64,000 nt of DNA, from assembly GCA_947176965.1 (NCBI GenBank), contig CAMWSU010000001.1:1-64000 (forward strand), given 5' to 3'. This DNA comes from an uncultured Lachnospiraceae bacterium. GTDB lineage: Bacteria; Bacillota; Clostridia; Lachnospirales; Lachnospiraceae. The position numbers and the translations under genes are program-made. Under the pieces are notes generated by a model that worked only from the letters and a program-made list of their open reading frames with translations, had not been told where the DNA came from and made no database searches. This document shows, piece by piece, positions 42,860 through 51,719 of this stretch (within the stretch, counting starts at the first letter, position 1; each line of letters begins with the position of its first letter).

Positions 42860-45223
42860 ATGGAGGCGCTGTGGTTTATCATTTGGAATAATGTGAAAAA
42901 GAAAAAGAGGGACGTTGTGGTGTTGTTTTTTTTGATCGCGCTTGCGGCGTTGTTTCTCTATGTGAGCGTATCTGTCTTCGCGGGCTTGAACGGTATGCTG
43001 GATGCGGCTTATGAGCGCGCGCATACGGCGGATATGATCTATGTTACAAATCAGGGGGGCGACCGGATACCGGATATTTTTAAGTCACAGGAGGAGGTTG
43101 TGGAATACGAGGCATCCGAATGTCTGTATTTTGTCAGCGCTGATTATCGGAAAGAAAATGAGGAAGAGTCGCAGCAGAGCAGCGCGTTCTTCTTCGGCAG
43201 GATCGAGGAGGAGCGCACGATCTGCACGCTGGCGGGCTGCGAGCATGTGACCGCACGCGAGGACAGCATCCTGCTCCCCTATTATCTGAAAGCGGCCGGC
43301 GGTTATGCGGTGGGCGACCCGTTTTATCTTTTGATCGGGGAGACGGAGTGGGAATTTCATGTGGCGGGCTTTGTGGAGGATCCGCTGTTTGCCACGCCGA
43401 TGAATGTGACTGTGTTCAGCTGCTATATCAGCAGTGCGCGGTTTCAGGAGATGCAAAAAGAAAACGACGCGGCGCGTGAGGGACAGCGCAGCATATGCTA
43501 TAAGGTCCGGCTGCGGGCAGGAGAGGACAGCATTGCCTTTGAGCATAAAATGTCACAGATTCTGGTGACGGAAATACCGGAACTTGGAAATTCGATGAAT
43601 CTGGGCATGAACTGGACGACAATGAGGGGCGGTGTGGCGATGCTGTCAAAAATCAGCATGGGTGTCATGCTTGTCTTTTCCCTGCTGCTCATTGCGGTTG
43701 CACTCATCATTGTTCGTTTCAGTGTCTATAACTTTTTGGAAATGAACCGCAAAAACACGGGAATTTTACAGGCAGCAGGTTTTACGACAAGGCAGCTTCA
43801 GAGCGCGGTCATGCTGGAAATGGCGTTCCTTGCTTTTTTGGCATCCGTAACGGGCATTCTGTTTGGTACTTTAGGGAGCGGTCTGATCGGCAACATCCAG
43901 GGGATGATGCTCGGTCTTGGCTGGAATCAGAAATTCCATACCGGAGCGGCGCTTGTGACAATCGCAGCGTTGATGATCATTGTCTCCGGCGTGGCGTGGT
44001 TTTGCGGACGTGCTTATCGGAAGACGCCGGTTTTGGATGCGCTCCGGGGCGGGATTTCGACACATAATTTTAAGCGCAATCCGTTTCCTTTTGAAAAGAG
44101 CAGGCTGCCGAAAGCGTTTGTGCTTGCGGGAAAACATCTCTTTGGTGAAAAGGGAAAGACCTTATCGGTACTCTGTATTGTGACACTGCTTTCTTTTGCT
44201 GTGTGCATGGGCTTTGGCCAGTATGAAAATTTTGCGGTCCGCACGGATACACTGCTCAAGATTGTCGGTTTGGAGGTGGGAGATATTTCGGTTACGGGAG
44301 ACGGAGTGGAACAGGCGAGCGAAGAACTTGCGCAGTGGGACGGTATCGAGAGCGTACTGTATTACGGTAATATATCCGTTCACATCGAAAGTGCGGACGC
44401 CGAGACGGAAGTGACCTGTGATTACTGGCGCGATCCTGAGGCGCTGCATAGCGAGATGCTCGTACAGGGCCGTCTGCCGAAATATGAGAATGAGATCGTG
44501 CTGACAACAAGTATTGCAAAGCGGCTTCATGTGAAGCCGGGCGATACCGTTTATGTGACAGGGGGCGGAGAGCGGCTTTCCTATGTAGTCAGCGGTATCG
44601 ATCAAAAAATGAATAATATGGGCTTAAAAGCGATGATGTGCGAGGCAGGCGCAAAGCGCCTGATCGATACGGTGGAACTGGTGCAGGTTTATTGCTATCT
44701 GGAGGAAGGGGTAACTGTTGCGGAGATGTCCGAACGGATCCTTGCGTATTTTCCGGAGCTGACGGTCGCGGATTCCGCAAAGTCGGTTGCGAGTATGATG
44801 AAAATGATCGTGTTTGTCATGGCGGCGATCTGTGTTGTATTTGTGCTGATCACGCTGTTTGTGGTCGTGCTTGTGGAAGTGCTGCTCATCAAGTCAAAGC
44901 TGATCAAGGAGCGTAGGAATTTCGGCATTTGGAAAGCGCTTGGATTTACGACGGCGCAGCTGATCGCGCAGACTATGCTCATGAATGTGCCGGTTATTGC
45001 GGCGGGTGCCGTTTTGGGGGCGGTATGCAGCAGCTTTCTGTTTAGTCCTCTTGTTGTCATCGTGATGTCGTTCTGCGGCATCAAACAAGTAGATATGTCA
45101 GTTCCGCCCATATGGATGCTCATTTCGATTGTGGGCATCGTGCTTGTCGCGCTTGCCGCTTCCTTTCTTTCTTCCGTCAGGATCCGGAAAATCGAGCCGG
45201 TGTCCATGCTCATGGAGGAGTAA
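42860..45223 (+). CDS. FtsX-type ABC permease
   Basis: A 787-residue membrane protein with an N-terminal helix (about residues 18-38), a large extracytoplasmic domain (about 40-255), a first FtsX domain with three helices (about 265-390), an internal helix with a second extracytoplasmic domain (about 420-620), and a second FtsX domain with three helices (about 635-780). This is the layout of two-FtsX permeases of the MacB-like type. It partners the ATPase at 41932. ATG 42860 is six bases after the GGAGG in the repeat; a longer in-frame reading from TTG 42824 would translate the repeat itself. Confidence 0.9.
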   Translation: MEALWFIIWNNVKKKKRDVVVLFFLIALAALFLYVSVSVFAGLNGMLDAAYERAHTADMIYVTNQGGDRIPDIFKSQEEVVEYEASECLYFVSADYRKENEEESQQSSAFFFGRIEEERTICTLAGCEHVTAREDSILLPYYLKAAGGYAVGDPFYLLIGETEWEFHVAGFVEDPLFATPMNVTVFSCYISSARFQEMQKENDAAREGQRSICYKVRLRAGEDSIAFEHKMSQILVTEIPELGNSMNLGMNWTTMRGGVAMLSKISMGVMLVFSLLLIAVALIIVRFSVYNFLEMNRKNTGILQAAGFTTRQLQSAVMLEMAFLAFLASVTGILFGTLGSGLIGNIQGMMLGLGWNQKFHTGAALVTIAALMIIVSGVAWFCGRAYRKTPVLDALRGGISTHNFKRNPFPFEKSRLPKAFVLAGKHLFGEKGKTLSVLCIVTLLSFAVCMGFGQYENFAVRTDTLLKIVGLEVGDISVTGDGVEQASEELAQWDGIESVLYYGNISVHIESADAETEVTCDYWRDPEALHSEMLVQGRLPKYENEIVLTTSIAKRLHVKPGDTVYVTGGGERLSYVVSGIDQKMNNMGLKAMMCEAGAKRLIDTVELVQVYCYLEEGVTVAEMSERILAYFPELTVADSAKSVASMMKMIVFVMAAICVVFVLITLFVVVLVEVLLIKSKLIKERRNFGIWKALGFTTAQLIAQTMLMNVPVIAAGAVLGAVCSSFLFSPLVVIVMSFCGIKQVDMSVPPIWMLISIVGIVLVALAASFLSSVRIRKIEPVSMLMEE

Positions 45224-45224
45224 G

Positions 45225-45335
45225 AAAGAACGCTGCGCATTCTTTTCGGAAGAATTTGTTTACACAAATTCTTCGAGAGCCTAAGAGATTTCCAATATGT
45301 AGAAGAAGAACGCACAGCGTTCTTTTTCTACATAT
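45225..45335. terminator. Three tandem hairpins after the FtsX permease gene
   Basis: AAAGAACGC/GCATTCTTT (45225-45245), GAAGAATTTGT/ACAAATTCTTC (45249-45274) and a 19-base-pair stem with one G-T pair, arms 45295-45313 and 45317-45335, with loop ACA. The series starts at the permease stop codon and most likely ends its transcript. Confidence 0.8.
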
Positions 45336-45348
45336 TGCCCAAATTTGC

Positions 45349-45377
45349 TTGACGTGTAGAGAAAATTTTCGTATAAT
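45349..45377 (+). promoter_or_regulatory. Strong sigma-A promoter
   Basis: TTGACG (45349-45354), exactly 17 bases, TATAAT (45372-45377). It starts a leader of about 210 bases in front of the Rpn-type nuclease gene at 45593. Confidence 0.85.
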
Positions 45378-45592
45378 CAGCACAAAGCATATATTCTTTG
45401 ACGGATTATTTTCGGGTGCGTCAGCCATTTCTGAAATTGATCCGCGTCAGACGGCATTCTGCCGATTTCTAGATATTACCCTTTTCAATGTAATCTATGC
45501 TTTACCCGCAACAAATCAAAAAGCATAGTGCATGGAAATTGAAAAGAGGCGGACAGGCTCCTGTTTTCGTGCACTATGGGAACAGGAGGAAA
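45378..45592 (+). promoter_or_regulatory. Structured 5' leader of Rpn gene with sequestered Shine-Dalgarno
   Basis: A long leader with two visible structures. CTTTTCAAT...CTATGCTTT (from about 45481) pairs with AAAGCATAG...ATTGAAAAG (to about 45546). Then CTCCTGTT (45558-45565) pairs perfectly with AACAGGAG (45581-45588), which contains most of the ribosome binding site AGGAGG of the next gene. Translation would require opening this hairpin. Confidence 0.6.
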
Positions 45593-46471
45593 ATGAGACA
45601 ATTGGAAGAATTGAATCTGGTGGATAACTTTCTGGTGAACAGTCTGACGAGCCACCAAGTCTACGGAGAGCCTGCAGCGCGCTGCATCTTGGAGTGTATT
45701 TTGGGCAGAAAGCTCGGAAAGATCAGGGTGATCCCGCAGCGCATTGTGCAGGGGGAGGACACGGATAAACACGGCATCCGAATGGACGTGTACCTTGATG
45801 AGGAGGACGGAGAACTCTTCGACTTAGAACCCGACAACAATGATGGAAAGAAGGACGTTGCCGCCCTGCCGAAAAGAGCGCGGTTCTATCATGCAATGCT
45901 GGATGCAGGAAGCCTGCGGGCGGGAGAGAAATACAGTGTTCTCAGGAATGTGATCGTGATTTTTGTCACAACCTATGATCCGTTTTCCCTTGACCGGATG
46001 GTCTATACGATCAAGAACGGCTGTATCGAGGTCCCGGAGTTACCATATGAGGACGGAGCGAGGACAATCTTTCTTTACACGAAGGGAACGAAGGGGAATC
46101 CACCTGAGGATTTACGGGAGCTTCTGCATTACATGGAATATTCGTCAAAAGAGAATGCAAAGACAGAGAACTTACAGAGACTGCACGAGATGGTGACGGC
46201 AGTCAAGCGTGACGGAAAGGTAGGGCTTGCCTATATGAAAAGCTTTGAGATTGAAGAGCGGATACGGGAAGAAGGACTTGCGGAAGGAATAGAGAAAGGT
46301 GTGATTCAGGGGAAAATAACTGATATTTTAGACCTGCTTAACGATTTAGGTGAGATATCGCCTGCATTGAAAGAGCGGATCACATCTCAGAGGGATGGAG
46401 AAACGCTCCGTTCATGGTTAAAGCTGGCGGCAAAAGCGGAAAGCGTTGCGGAGTTTACAAAACAAATTTGA
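45593..46471 (+). CDS. Rpn family PD-(D/E)XK nuclease/putative transposase
   Basis: A 292-residue protein of the Rpn/PDDEXK_2 group, recombination-promoting or phage-defence nucleases. The catalytic region is GIRMDVYLDEEDGELFDLEP near residues 62-81, followed by LPKRARFYHAMLDAGSLRAG and VIVIFVTTYDPF; the usual IEMQ end of the motif reads LEPD, a variation in the site. The C-terminal region (about 225-292) with EGLAEGIEKGVIQGK resembles the separately translated small Rpn form known in E. coli. ATG 45593 follows AGGAGG, which can be hidden in a hairpin. It has its own strong promoter. Confidence 0.85.
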   Translation: MRQLEELNLVDNFLVNSLTSHQVYGEPAARCILECILGRKLGKIRVIPQRIVQGEDTDKHGIRMDVYLDEEDGELFDLEPDNNDGKKDVAALPKRARFYHAMLDAGSLRAGEKYSVLRNVIVIFVTTYDPFSLDRMVYTIKNGCIEVPELPYEDGARTIFLYTKGTKGNPPEDLRELLHYMEYSSKENAKTENLQRLHEMVTAVKRDGKVGLAYMKSFEIEERIREEGLAEGIEKGVIQGKITDILDLLNDLGEISPALKERITSQRDGETLRSWLKLAAKAESVAEFTKQI

Positions 46472-46582
46472 AATGATATATAGAAAGAGTGGGACCAAAG
46501 ATGATGAATATTATTGAGAAAAATACAAAGTTCAAAGGTGAAAAGACACACCATAAGCTTTCGACTTTTTGTGGCCAAAATA

Positions 46583-46610
46583 TTGACATAGATCCACAGC
46601 TTGGTATAAT
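46583..46610 (+). promoter_or_regulatory. Sigma-A promoter
   Basis: TTGACA (46583-46588), 16 bases, TATAAT (46605-46610). Drives the PhnB-like gene at 46660. Confidence 0.8.
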
Positions 46611-46659
46611 CAGTTCGTAGAAAATATCGACGTTATTTTAATAGTTGAGGAGATAAATT

Positions 46660-47079
46660 ATGCTGATACCACACTTACATTTTTGTGACAACTGCGAAGA
46701 AGCGATTGCTTTATATGAGAAGGCGTTCAAAACAAAAGCCGAAAGTATCGTATACAGCCGTGATTATGCACATATCGTAGACAACTGTGACGATGAACCT
46801 AATGAATATCCAGACAATAACAGAATAGCGCACGCTGCTATGAACATCCACGGACAAAAAGTTTTTCTGAATGATAGATTTGGGAACAAGGACAAATCTC
46901 TTGATTGTGCTGTTCACTTAATTGTTATGTTTCCATCTGTCGAAGAACTTCTTGCTTGCTATGAGTTTTTCAAAGAAGGAAGCATAATTGTTGACCCGTT
47001 CGAAAAATTACCGTACAGTGAATTATCGGTTAACTTTGTTGACAAATTTGGTGTGCAATGGGGTTTTATGACAGAGTAA
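46660..47079 (+). CDS. PhnB-like/VOC family protein
   Basis: A 139-residue member of the vicinal-oxygen-chelate superfamily, PhnB-like branch. It begins with PHLHFCDNCEEAIALYEKAF, and includes AAMNIHGQKVFLNDRFG and the end strand VDKFGVQWGFM. The usual metal ligands His/Gln/Glu are only partly evident, so enzymatic activity is unproven. A single gene with its own promoter and A/T-rich composition compared with its neighbours. Confidence 0.8.
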   Translation: MLIPHLHFCDNCEEAIALYEKAFKTKAESIVYSRDYAHIVDNCDDEPNEYPDNNRIAHAAMNIHGQKVFLNDRFGNKDKSLDCAVHLIVMFPSVEELLACYEFFKEGSIIVDPFEKLPYSELSVNFVDKFGVQWGFMTE

Positions 47080-47396
47080 CATTACAACTGAATACCCGCA
47101 CCCATTACAGCGGCACATGGAGGCAGTAAATCTGAAAAAGGTTTGCTGCTTTTTTGCAGCCATTCGGCAAATTAGAACTGCCCGACGTATAAAGCCCGAC
47201 CTGTCCGGCAGTCAGTTGTATAGGAACGGCAGAATTTTTTACACTTCTTTTACTTCTTTATCCCACATGAGAAAAAGGGAGCGCTTGTCTGCGGACTTGC
47301 GCGCAGACCACTTTTTTGGTAAACTAAGGAGGTGCTGATTTGATCAGCACGGCTTTTGGTATAAATCGAAAAATACGGGCAAAAAGCGGCGGATGA
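47080..47396 (+). other. Intergenic region with terminator-like stem and CTAAGGAA repeat
   Basis: No gene is supported in this 317-base stretch. GTCTGCG (47287-47293) and CGCAGAC (47302-47308) form a stem followed by CACTTTTTT, a likely terminator. A shortened CTAAGGAA palindrome follows: CTAAGGAG at 47324, then GTGCTGAT/ATCAGCAC (47332-47350). An open frame from 47117 has no ribosome binding site and no family resemblance. Confidence 0.55.
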
Positions 47397-47984
47397 ATGG
47401 GTGATGCGATGGAATGGGGCGGAAAAGACGGCAGGAATCAGGCGTTCGGGCAGGCGTTATCCGATTTTACATTTGACGTGGCGTGCGGAGGCGCGATCCG
47501 TCATCTTGCACATCTCGGCTACACGGCGAAAGAGATCCATGAGCGTTTAAGTTTTCCGGTATCCTATGAGCGTGTGCGGCAGGCATACACGAAATATCTG
47601 CTGGACACGGGCGTTCTGCTTCGGGAGAAGCCGGATGCGCATCAGGAGACGCCGACGTATACCTACGTGCAGGAAGAAGGAAAATACGGAAAAAAGAGCT
47701 TCCGCCGTGTGAAAAAAGAGCCGGAACCCAAGGAAAATGAGGAGCGCACCTATGTCGCATGTGATTTTGGCAGGATGCAGTCTGGGGACGGTTTTGCAGC
47801 GCTTGGATTAAGTGCGAAGCAGCGGGAATATATAGAGGGAATCTGCTGGGAAAAGCAGACCATGTACCATCTTGAGAATGAGAGGATGCGCGGAATCGTC
47901 GAAACGCTTTCAGCGCAAGACATCGGAGGAGTTTATGGACGGGAAAAAAAGAAGACCAAAATGGATGAAGAGACTGAATTATGA
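47397..47984 (+). CDS. Hypothetical protein upstream of channel gene
   Basis: A 195-residue hydrophilic protein. A possible helix-turn-helix-like stretch, LGYTAKEIHERLSFPVSYER followed by VRQAYTKYLL, lies near residues 42-70, then a Lys/Glu-rich linker (about 85-120) and a segment YVACDFGRMQSGDGFAALGL. I do not recognise the family. Its 3' end overlaps the channel gene by 50 bases in another frame, a rather long overlap that implies coupled expression. Start could also be ATG 47409; no clear ribosome binding site decides it. Confidence 0.65.
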   Translation: MGDAMEWGGKDGRNQAFGQALSDFTFDVACGGAIRHLAHLGYTAKEIHERLSFPVSYERVRQAYTKYLLDTGVLLREKPDAHQETPTYTYVQEEGKYGKKSFRRVKKEPEPKENEERTYVACDFGRMQSGDGFAALGLSAKQREYIEGICWEKQTMYHLENERMRGIVETLSAQDIGGVYGREKKKTKMDEETEL

Positions 47985-49860
47985 GTTTGACAAATATATG
48001 TCAAAAGGGGTGGGCGCGCAGTTTGTCATGCTGCTGCTTGCCGCGTTTGTCGTTGTTTTGTTCTTTGGCGTTGCCGGTTCATCGTTTGATAATGAGGAAA
48101 CGACGGCGGGCGGGGTATGGAGCAGCCTCATGCATCTGATCGATCAGGGAACCATTACGGCGGATGGCACAGCCAATAAGCCGCTGCTCGCGCTCATGCT
48201 GGTCGTGACGCTTTGCGGCATGGTTCTGATGGGTGCGTTGATCGGAATCATCGGCAGCGCGCTGGATCGGAAAATGTCCGATCTGCGCAAGGGGCATTCA
48301 CAGATCATCGAAAAAGATCACACGGTCATCATCGGTTTTGATTCGAGTATTTTCTGCATCCTGGAGGAATTGGTCGAGGCAAACGCCAATCAGCCGCGCG
48401 GCTGCGTGGTCGTTTTGGATGATGTCGATAAGGAGGAGATGGAGCAGGCGATCCGGGAGCATTTTAAGGGAGAGGGCTTTCGCACGACGGATATTATCTG
48501 TCGGAAGGGAAAACCGACACAGGAGAGTTTGTTTGAAATGGCATCGCTGGAAATGGCGAAAGCGGTCATCGTCAATAATGATAACGATTTTTATGTGCTG
48601 CGGATTCTTCTTTCCGTTACCGCGTACCTCAAAAATAAGAAGGGCACGATGAAGGGACGGGGGCCGAATATAACGACGCTGCTACATAATAAACGAAGTA
48701 TCGAGGCAGCGAAGATCGCGACCGAGGAATTCCGCGCCCAAACAGAGATTTTGTATTTTGAAGATCTGCTTGCGCGAATCATGGCGCAGGTCTGCCGGCA
48801 GCCGGGCCTTTCCCTCGTACTTGCCGAGGTGTTCAGTTACCAGAAATCGGAGCTGTATTTTGAAGCTCATTATAAGGATGGGAAAAAGTTTGTTGAGAAG
48901 GATACCGTATTCGGCGATCTCATCAACCGCTTTGAAAACGCGGTACTCGTGGGAGTCAGAAGAAACGGCGGAAAAAAGGAGATTGTGATCAATCCCGAAA
49001 ACGATATTGTGATCCATCCGGAGGATGATCTGATCCTGCTCTCGGATGACGACGGAGAGGTGGTCGCGTTTGATGAAAGCCGTCCGCTGCCGGATGAGAG
49101 TCATCTTGCCAATGTGATCCCGTTGGAGGACCGCAAGGAACTGCATGTTCTCGTGCTGGACTGGAATACGGCATTGAAGGACATTTTATGCGGGCTGGAT
49201 GATTTTGTGAAAAAGGGTTCGACCGTGCTGATCGCTTCCGACCGTGATTATGATGTCAGCGTGGTACAGCCGTTGTTAGAGTATATCGACGTGTCATTTA
49301 TCCAATGTGATATTTTTGATCCGGAGATTCTGCAGGATTTAGTAAACGAAAAGGTACCGGGCATCACGAATGTGCTGTTAGTCTGCGAGGATGGTATTCC
49401 GGAGGAGGAAGCGGACGCGCAGACGGCGATGCTGCTTTTGCATCTGCGAAGTCTGGTTGAGAAGTTTCCGGGAAAGATCAATGTGACGAGTGAGGTGACG
49501 ATCGCGGAGGATCAGCAGCTTTTGAAAATTGCGAAGGTCAACGACTTTATTGTCGGAAGCGAGATCGCAAACCGCATTATGGCGCAGGTGTCCAATGAGC
49601 TTGACCTGCATGTGATCTTTCGGGAGCTGCTTCAGTCCGAGGGCTCCGAGATTTATATGAAGCCTGCAGGAAATTATGTGAAGCTTGGCGAGCCGATCTC
49701 TTTTGCGGCGATCACCAAGATCGTCAGGGACAATGCCGAGGTCGCGATGGGCTGGAAGTTAAATGGGGATGATGATGTGACCCTTAATCCGTCCAAGCAT
49801 GATATGGTGACGTTCGGCGAGGATGATACACTTGTTATTTTATCATTAGGGGAGGAATAA
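47935..49860 (+). CDS. CASTOR/POLLUX-like ion channel protein with TrkA-type domains
   Basis: A 641-residue membrane protein. A transmembrane helix at about residues 24-45, a pore-like segment (SSLMHLIDQGTIT) near 62-75 and a second helix near 85-110 (LMLVVTLCGMVLMGALIGII) form the channel part. It is followed by SQIIEKDHTVIIGFDSSIFC and a NAD-binding RCK/TrkA-N-like domain pair, and ends with TrkA-C-like segments; this is the design of CASTOR/POLLUX and related bacterial channels gated by cytosolic ligand or calcium. ATG 47935 follows CGGAGGAG. The transported cation is unknown. Confidence 0.85.
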   Translation: MDGKKRRPKWMKRLNYEFDKYMSKGVGAQFVMLLLAAFVVVLFFGVAGSSFDNEETTAGGVWSSLMHLIDQGTITADGTANKPLLALMLVVTLCGMVLMGALIGIIGSALDRKMSDLRKGHSQIIEKDHTVIIGFDSSIFCILEELVEANANQPRGCVVVLDDVDKEEMEQAIREHFKGEGFRTTDIICRKGKPTQESLFEMASLEMAKAVIVNNDNDFYVLRILLSVTAYLKNKKGTMKGRGPNITTLLHNKRSIEAAKIATEEFRAQTEILYFEDLLARIMAQVCRQPGLSLVLAEVFSYQKSELYFEAHYKDGKKFVEKDTVFGDLINRFENAVLVGVRRNGGKKEIVINPENDIVIHPEDDLILLSDDDGEVVAFDESRPLPDESHLANVIPLEDRKELHVLVLDWNTALKDILCGLDDFVKKGSTVLIASDRDYDVSVVQPLLEYIDVSFIQCDIFDPEILQDLVNEKVPGITNVLLVCEDGIPEEEADAQTAMLLLHLRSLVEKFPGKINVTSEVTIAEDQQLLKIAKVNDFIVGSEIANRIMAQVSNELDLHVIFRELLQSEGSEIYMKPAGNYVKLGEPISFAAITKIVRDNAEVAMGWKLNGDDDVTLNPSKHDMVTFGEDDTLVILSLGEE

Positions 49861-49863
49861 AAC

Positions 49864-51705
49864 ATGGCATGGTATGATGAGGCGGTATTTTATCACATTT
49901 ATCCGTTGGGACTTACGGGAGCGCCGACGGAGAATCCGTACGGAGAGGTCGTGCATCGGCTGAACACGCTGATACCGTGGATCGAACATTGCAGAAAGAT
50001 CGGGTGTAACGCGTTGTATATCGGACCGCTGTTTGAGTCGGTGGGACATGGCTATGAGACGACGGATTATAAGAAGCTTGACAGCAGGCTCGGTGATAAC
50101 GGGGATTTGACGGCGTTTGTGAAGGCTTGCCATGAGCAGGGGATCAAGGTCATTTTTGACGGCGTGTTCAATCATGTCGGACGTGATTTTTTTGCATTCC
50201 GGGACGTGAAGCAGAATCGGGAAAATTCTGCGTATAAGGACTGGTTCTGCAACGTGAATTTTTGGGGGAACAACGAGTATAACGACGGATTTTCTTACGA
50301 TAATTGGGGCGGTTACAATCTGCTTGTCAAGCTCAATCAAAGAAATCCGGCGGTGAGGGATTATATCTGTGACGTGATCCGTTTCTGGGTGAAGGAGTTT
50401 GATGTTGACGGAATCCGCTTAGATGCGGCGGATGTGCTGGATTTTGAATTTATGCGTGCGCTGCGCGGCGTTGCGAATGAAGTAAAGTCGGAGTTCTGGC
50501 TGATGGGAGAGGTCATCCACGGGGATTATACCCGCTGGGTAAACGAGGGGACGCTCCACTCCGTAACGAATTACCATTTGCACAAAGCGCTTTATTCGGG
50601 ACATAACGACCATAATTATTTTGAGATCGCGCATACGGTGACGCGTCTGTACGGGATGGGAGGAAACCGTCCCGACGGGCTGAAGCTTTACAATTTTGTG
50701 GATAATCATGATGTGGAGCGTATTTACACGAAGCTGATGAACAAGGCGCATTATACGCCTGTGCATGTGCTGCTCTATACGCTGCCCGGCGTGCCGAGCG
50801 TTTATTACGGATCGGAGTTCGGGATAGAAGGGAAAAAAGAAAAATTCTCGGATGCATCGCTTCGACCGGCGATTGCGCTTGACGATCACAAGGATGCGCT
50901 GACAAATAATGCCTGCACGAAGCTGACTGCGGCGCTCGGAAAGATCCGACAGGCTTCGAAAGCGCTGTCCTATGGTGATTACCAGCAATTGCTGCTGACA
51001 AACAGACAGTATGCTTTTTCAAGAAATACGCAGAATGAGACCGCCATTGTCACGGTCAACAATGATGACAGTGATTATGTGATGACGGTTCCGTGCGGAA
51101 GCGGCACGGAATTTGTCGGCGCGCTGTCGGGACAAAAAGTTTCCGCGGTAAACGGGACGATCTGCGTCAATGTCAGGGCAAATTCGGGAGAGATCTGGCT
51201 GACAAACGCGGACGGTATTTCCGTATCGGATGCGGAGGAAGCAGCGATGCGGGCGGACACCGGGACAGCCGGAACGGACGGTGCAGGAGAGCATGCGCAG
51301 GAGAGCGAAGCTTTTGCAGAGACGTGCGAGCCGGTGACGGGCGCAAATTTTACCGGAGAAAGCTGTGTGGAGCCGTGGTGTGAATTGAAAACGGAATCAG
51401 ACGCTGCAGGGGCATGTGCCGGCACGTGTGAAGCTAAGGCAGATGAAAATACTGCGGGGACGGATACGGCGGCAGGCCGAGTGAAGACGGAAGCGGATGC
51501 CGCGGAAACGGCGAAGGACGAGGCGCATGAGGCGATGAACCGCGCCTGTGACGAAGCGTTTGAGCGGGGAAAGATTGCCGGACTTCAGGAGGCGATCCTT
51601 GCCATCATGGAAAAGAACGGCAATGTGACCGACAGAATGAGGCAGGATGTTTATGATAATGTATATCATGATTCTTTGATCAACTGGGTAAAGAGTTTCC
51701 GATAG
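49864..51705 (+). CDS. GH13 alpha-amylase family glycosidase
   Basis: A 613-residue enzyme without signal peptide, so acting on imported alpha-glucans. The (beta/alpha)8 barrel starts with AVFYHIYPLGLTG; conserved regions are IFDGVFNHVG, DGIRLDAADVL (nucleophile Asp near 183), WLMGEVIHG (acid/base Glu near 207) and FVDNHDVER (third Asp near 279). A beta-sheet domain follows to about residue 455. Then comes an Ala/Thr/Glu/Gly-rich insertion of about 100 residues before a final helical segment EAFERGKIAGLQEAILAIME. It is four bases after the channel gene. Exact specificity is undetermined. Confidence 0.9.
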   Translation: MAWYDEAVFYHIYPLGLTGAPTENPYGEVVHRLNTLIPWIEHCRKIGCNALYIGPLFESVGHGYETTDYKKLDSRLGDNGDLTAFVKACHEQGIKVIFDGVFNHVGRDFFAFRDVKQNRENSAYKDWFCNVNFWGNNEYNDGFSYDNWGGYNLLVKLNQRNPAVRDYICDVIRFWVKEFDVDGIRLDAADVLDFEFMRALRGVANEVKSEFWLMGEVIHGDYTRWVNEGTLHSVTNYHLHKALYSGHNDHNYFEIAHTVTRLYGMGGNRPDGLKLYNFVDNHDVERIYTKLMNKAHYTPVHVLLYTLPGVPSVYYGSEFGIEGKKEKFSDASLRPAIALDDHKDALTNNACTKLTAALGKIRQASKALSYGDYQQLLLTNRQYAFSRNTQNETAIVTVNNDDSDYVMTVPCGSGTEFVGALSGQKVSAVNGTICVNVRANSGEIWLTNADGISVSDAEEAAMRADTGTAGTDGAGEHAQESEAFAETCEPVTGANFTGESCVEPWCELKTESDAAGACAGTCEAKADENTAGTDTAAGRVKTEADAAETAKDEAHEAMNRACDEAFERGKIAGLQEAILAIMEKNGNVTDRMRQDVYDNVYHDSLINWVKSFR

Positions 51706-51719
51706 AAGGGAGCGGTCAG

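Noticed and set aside
45498-45525. Third copy of the 24-base acetyltransferase repeat
   Set aside because: Only AATCAAAAAGC is shared exactly; the surrounding similarity is weak and may reflect a similar hairpin loop by chance.
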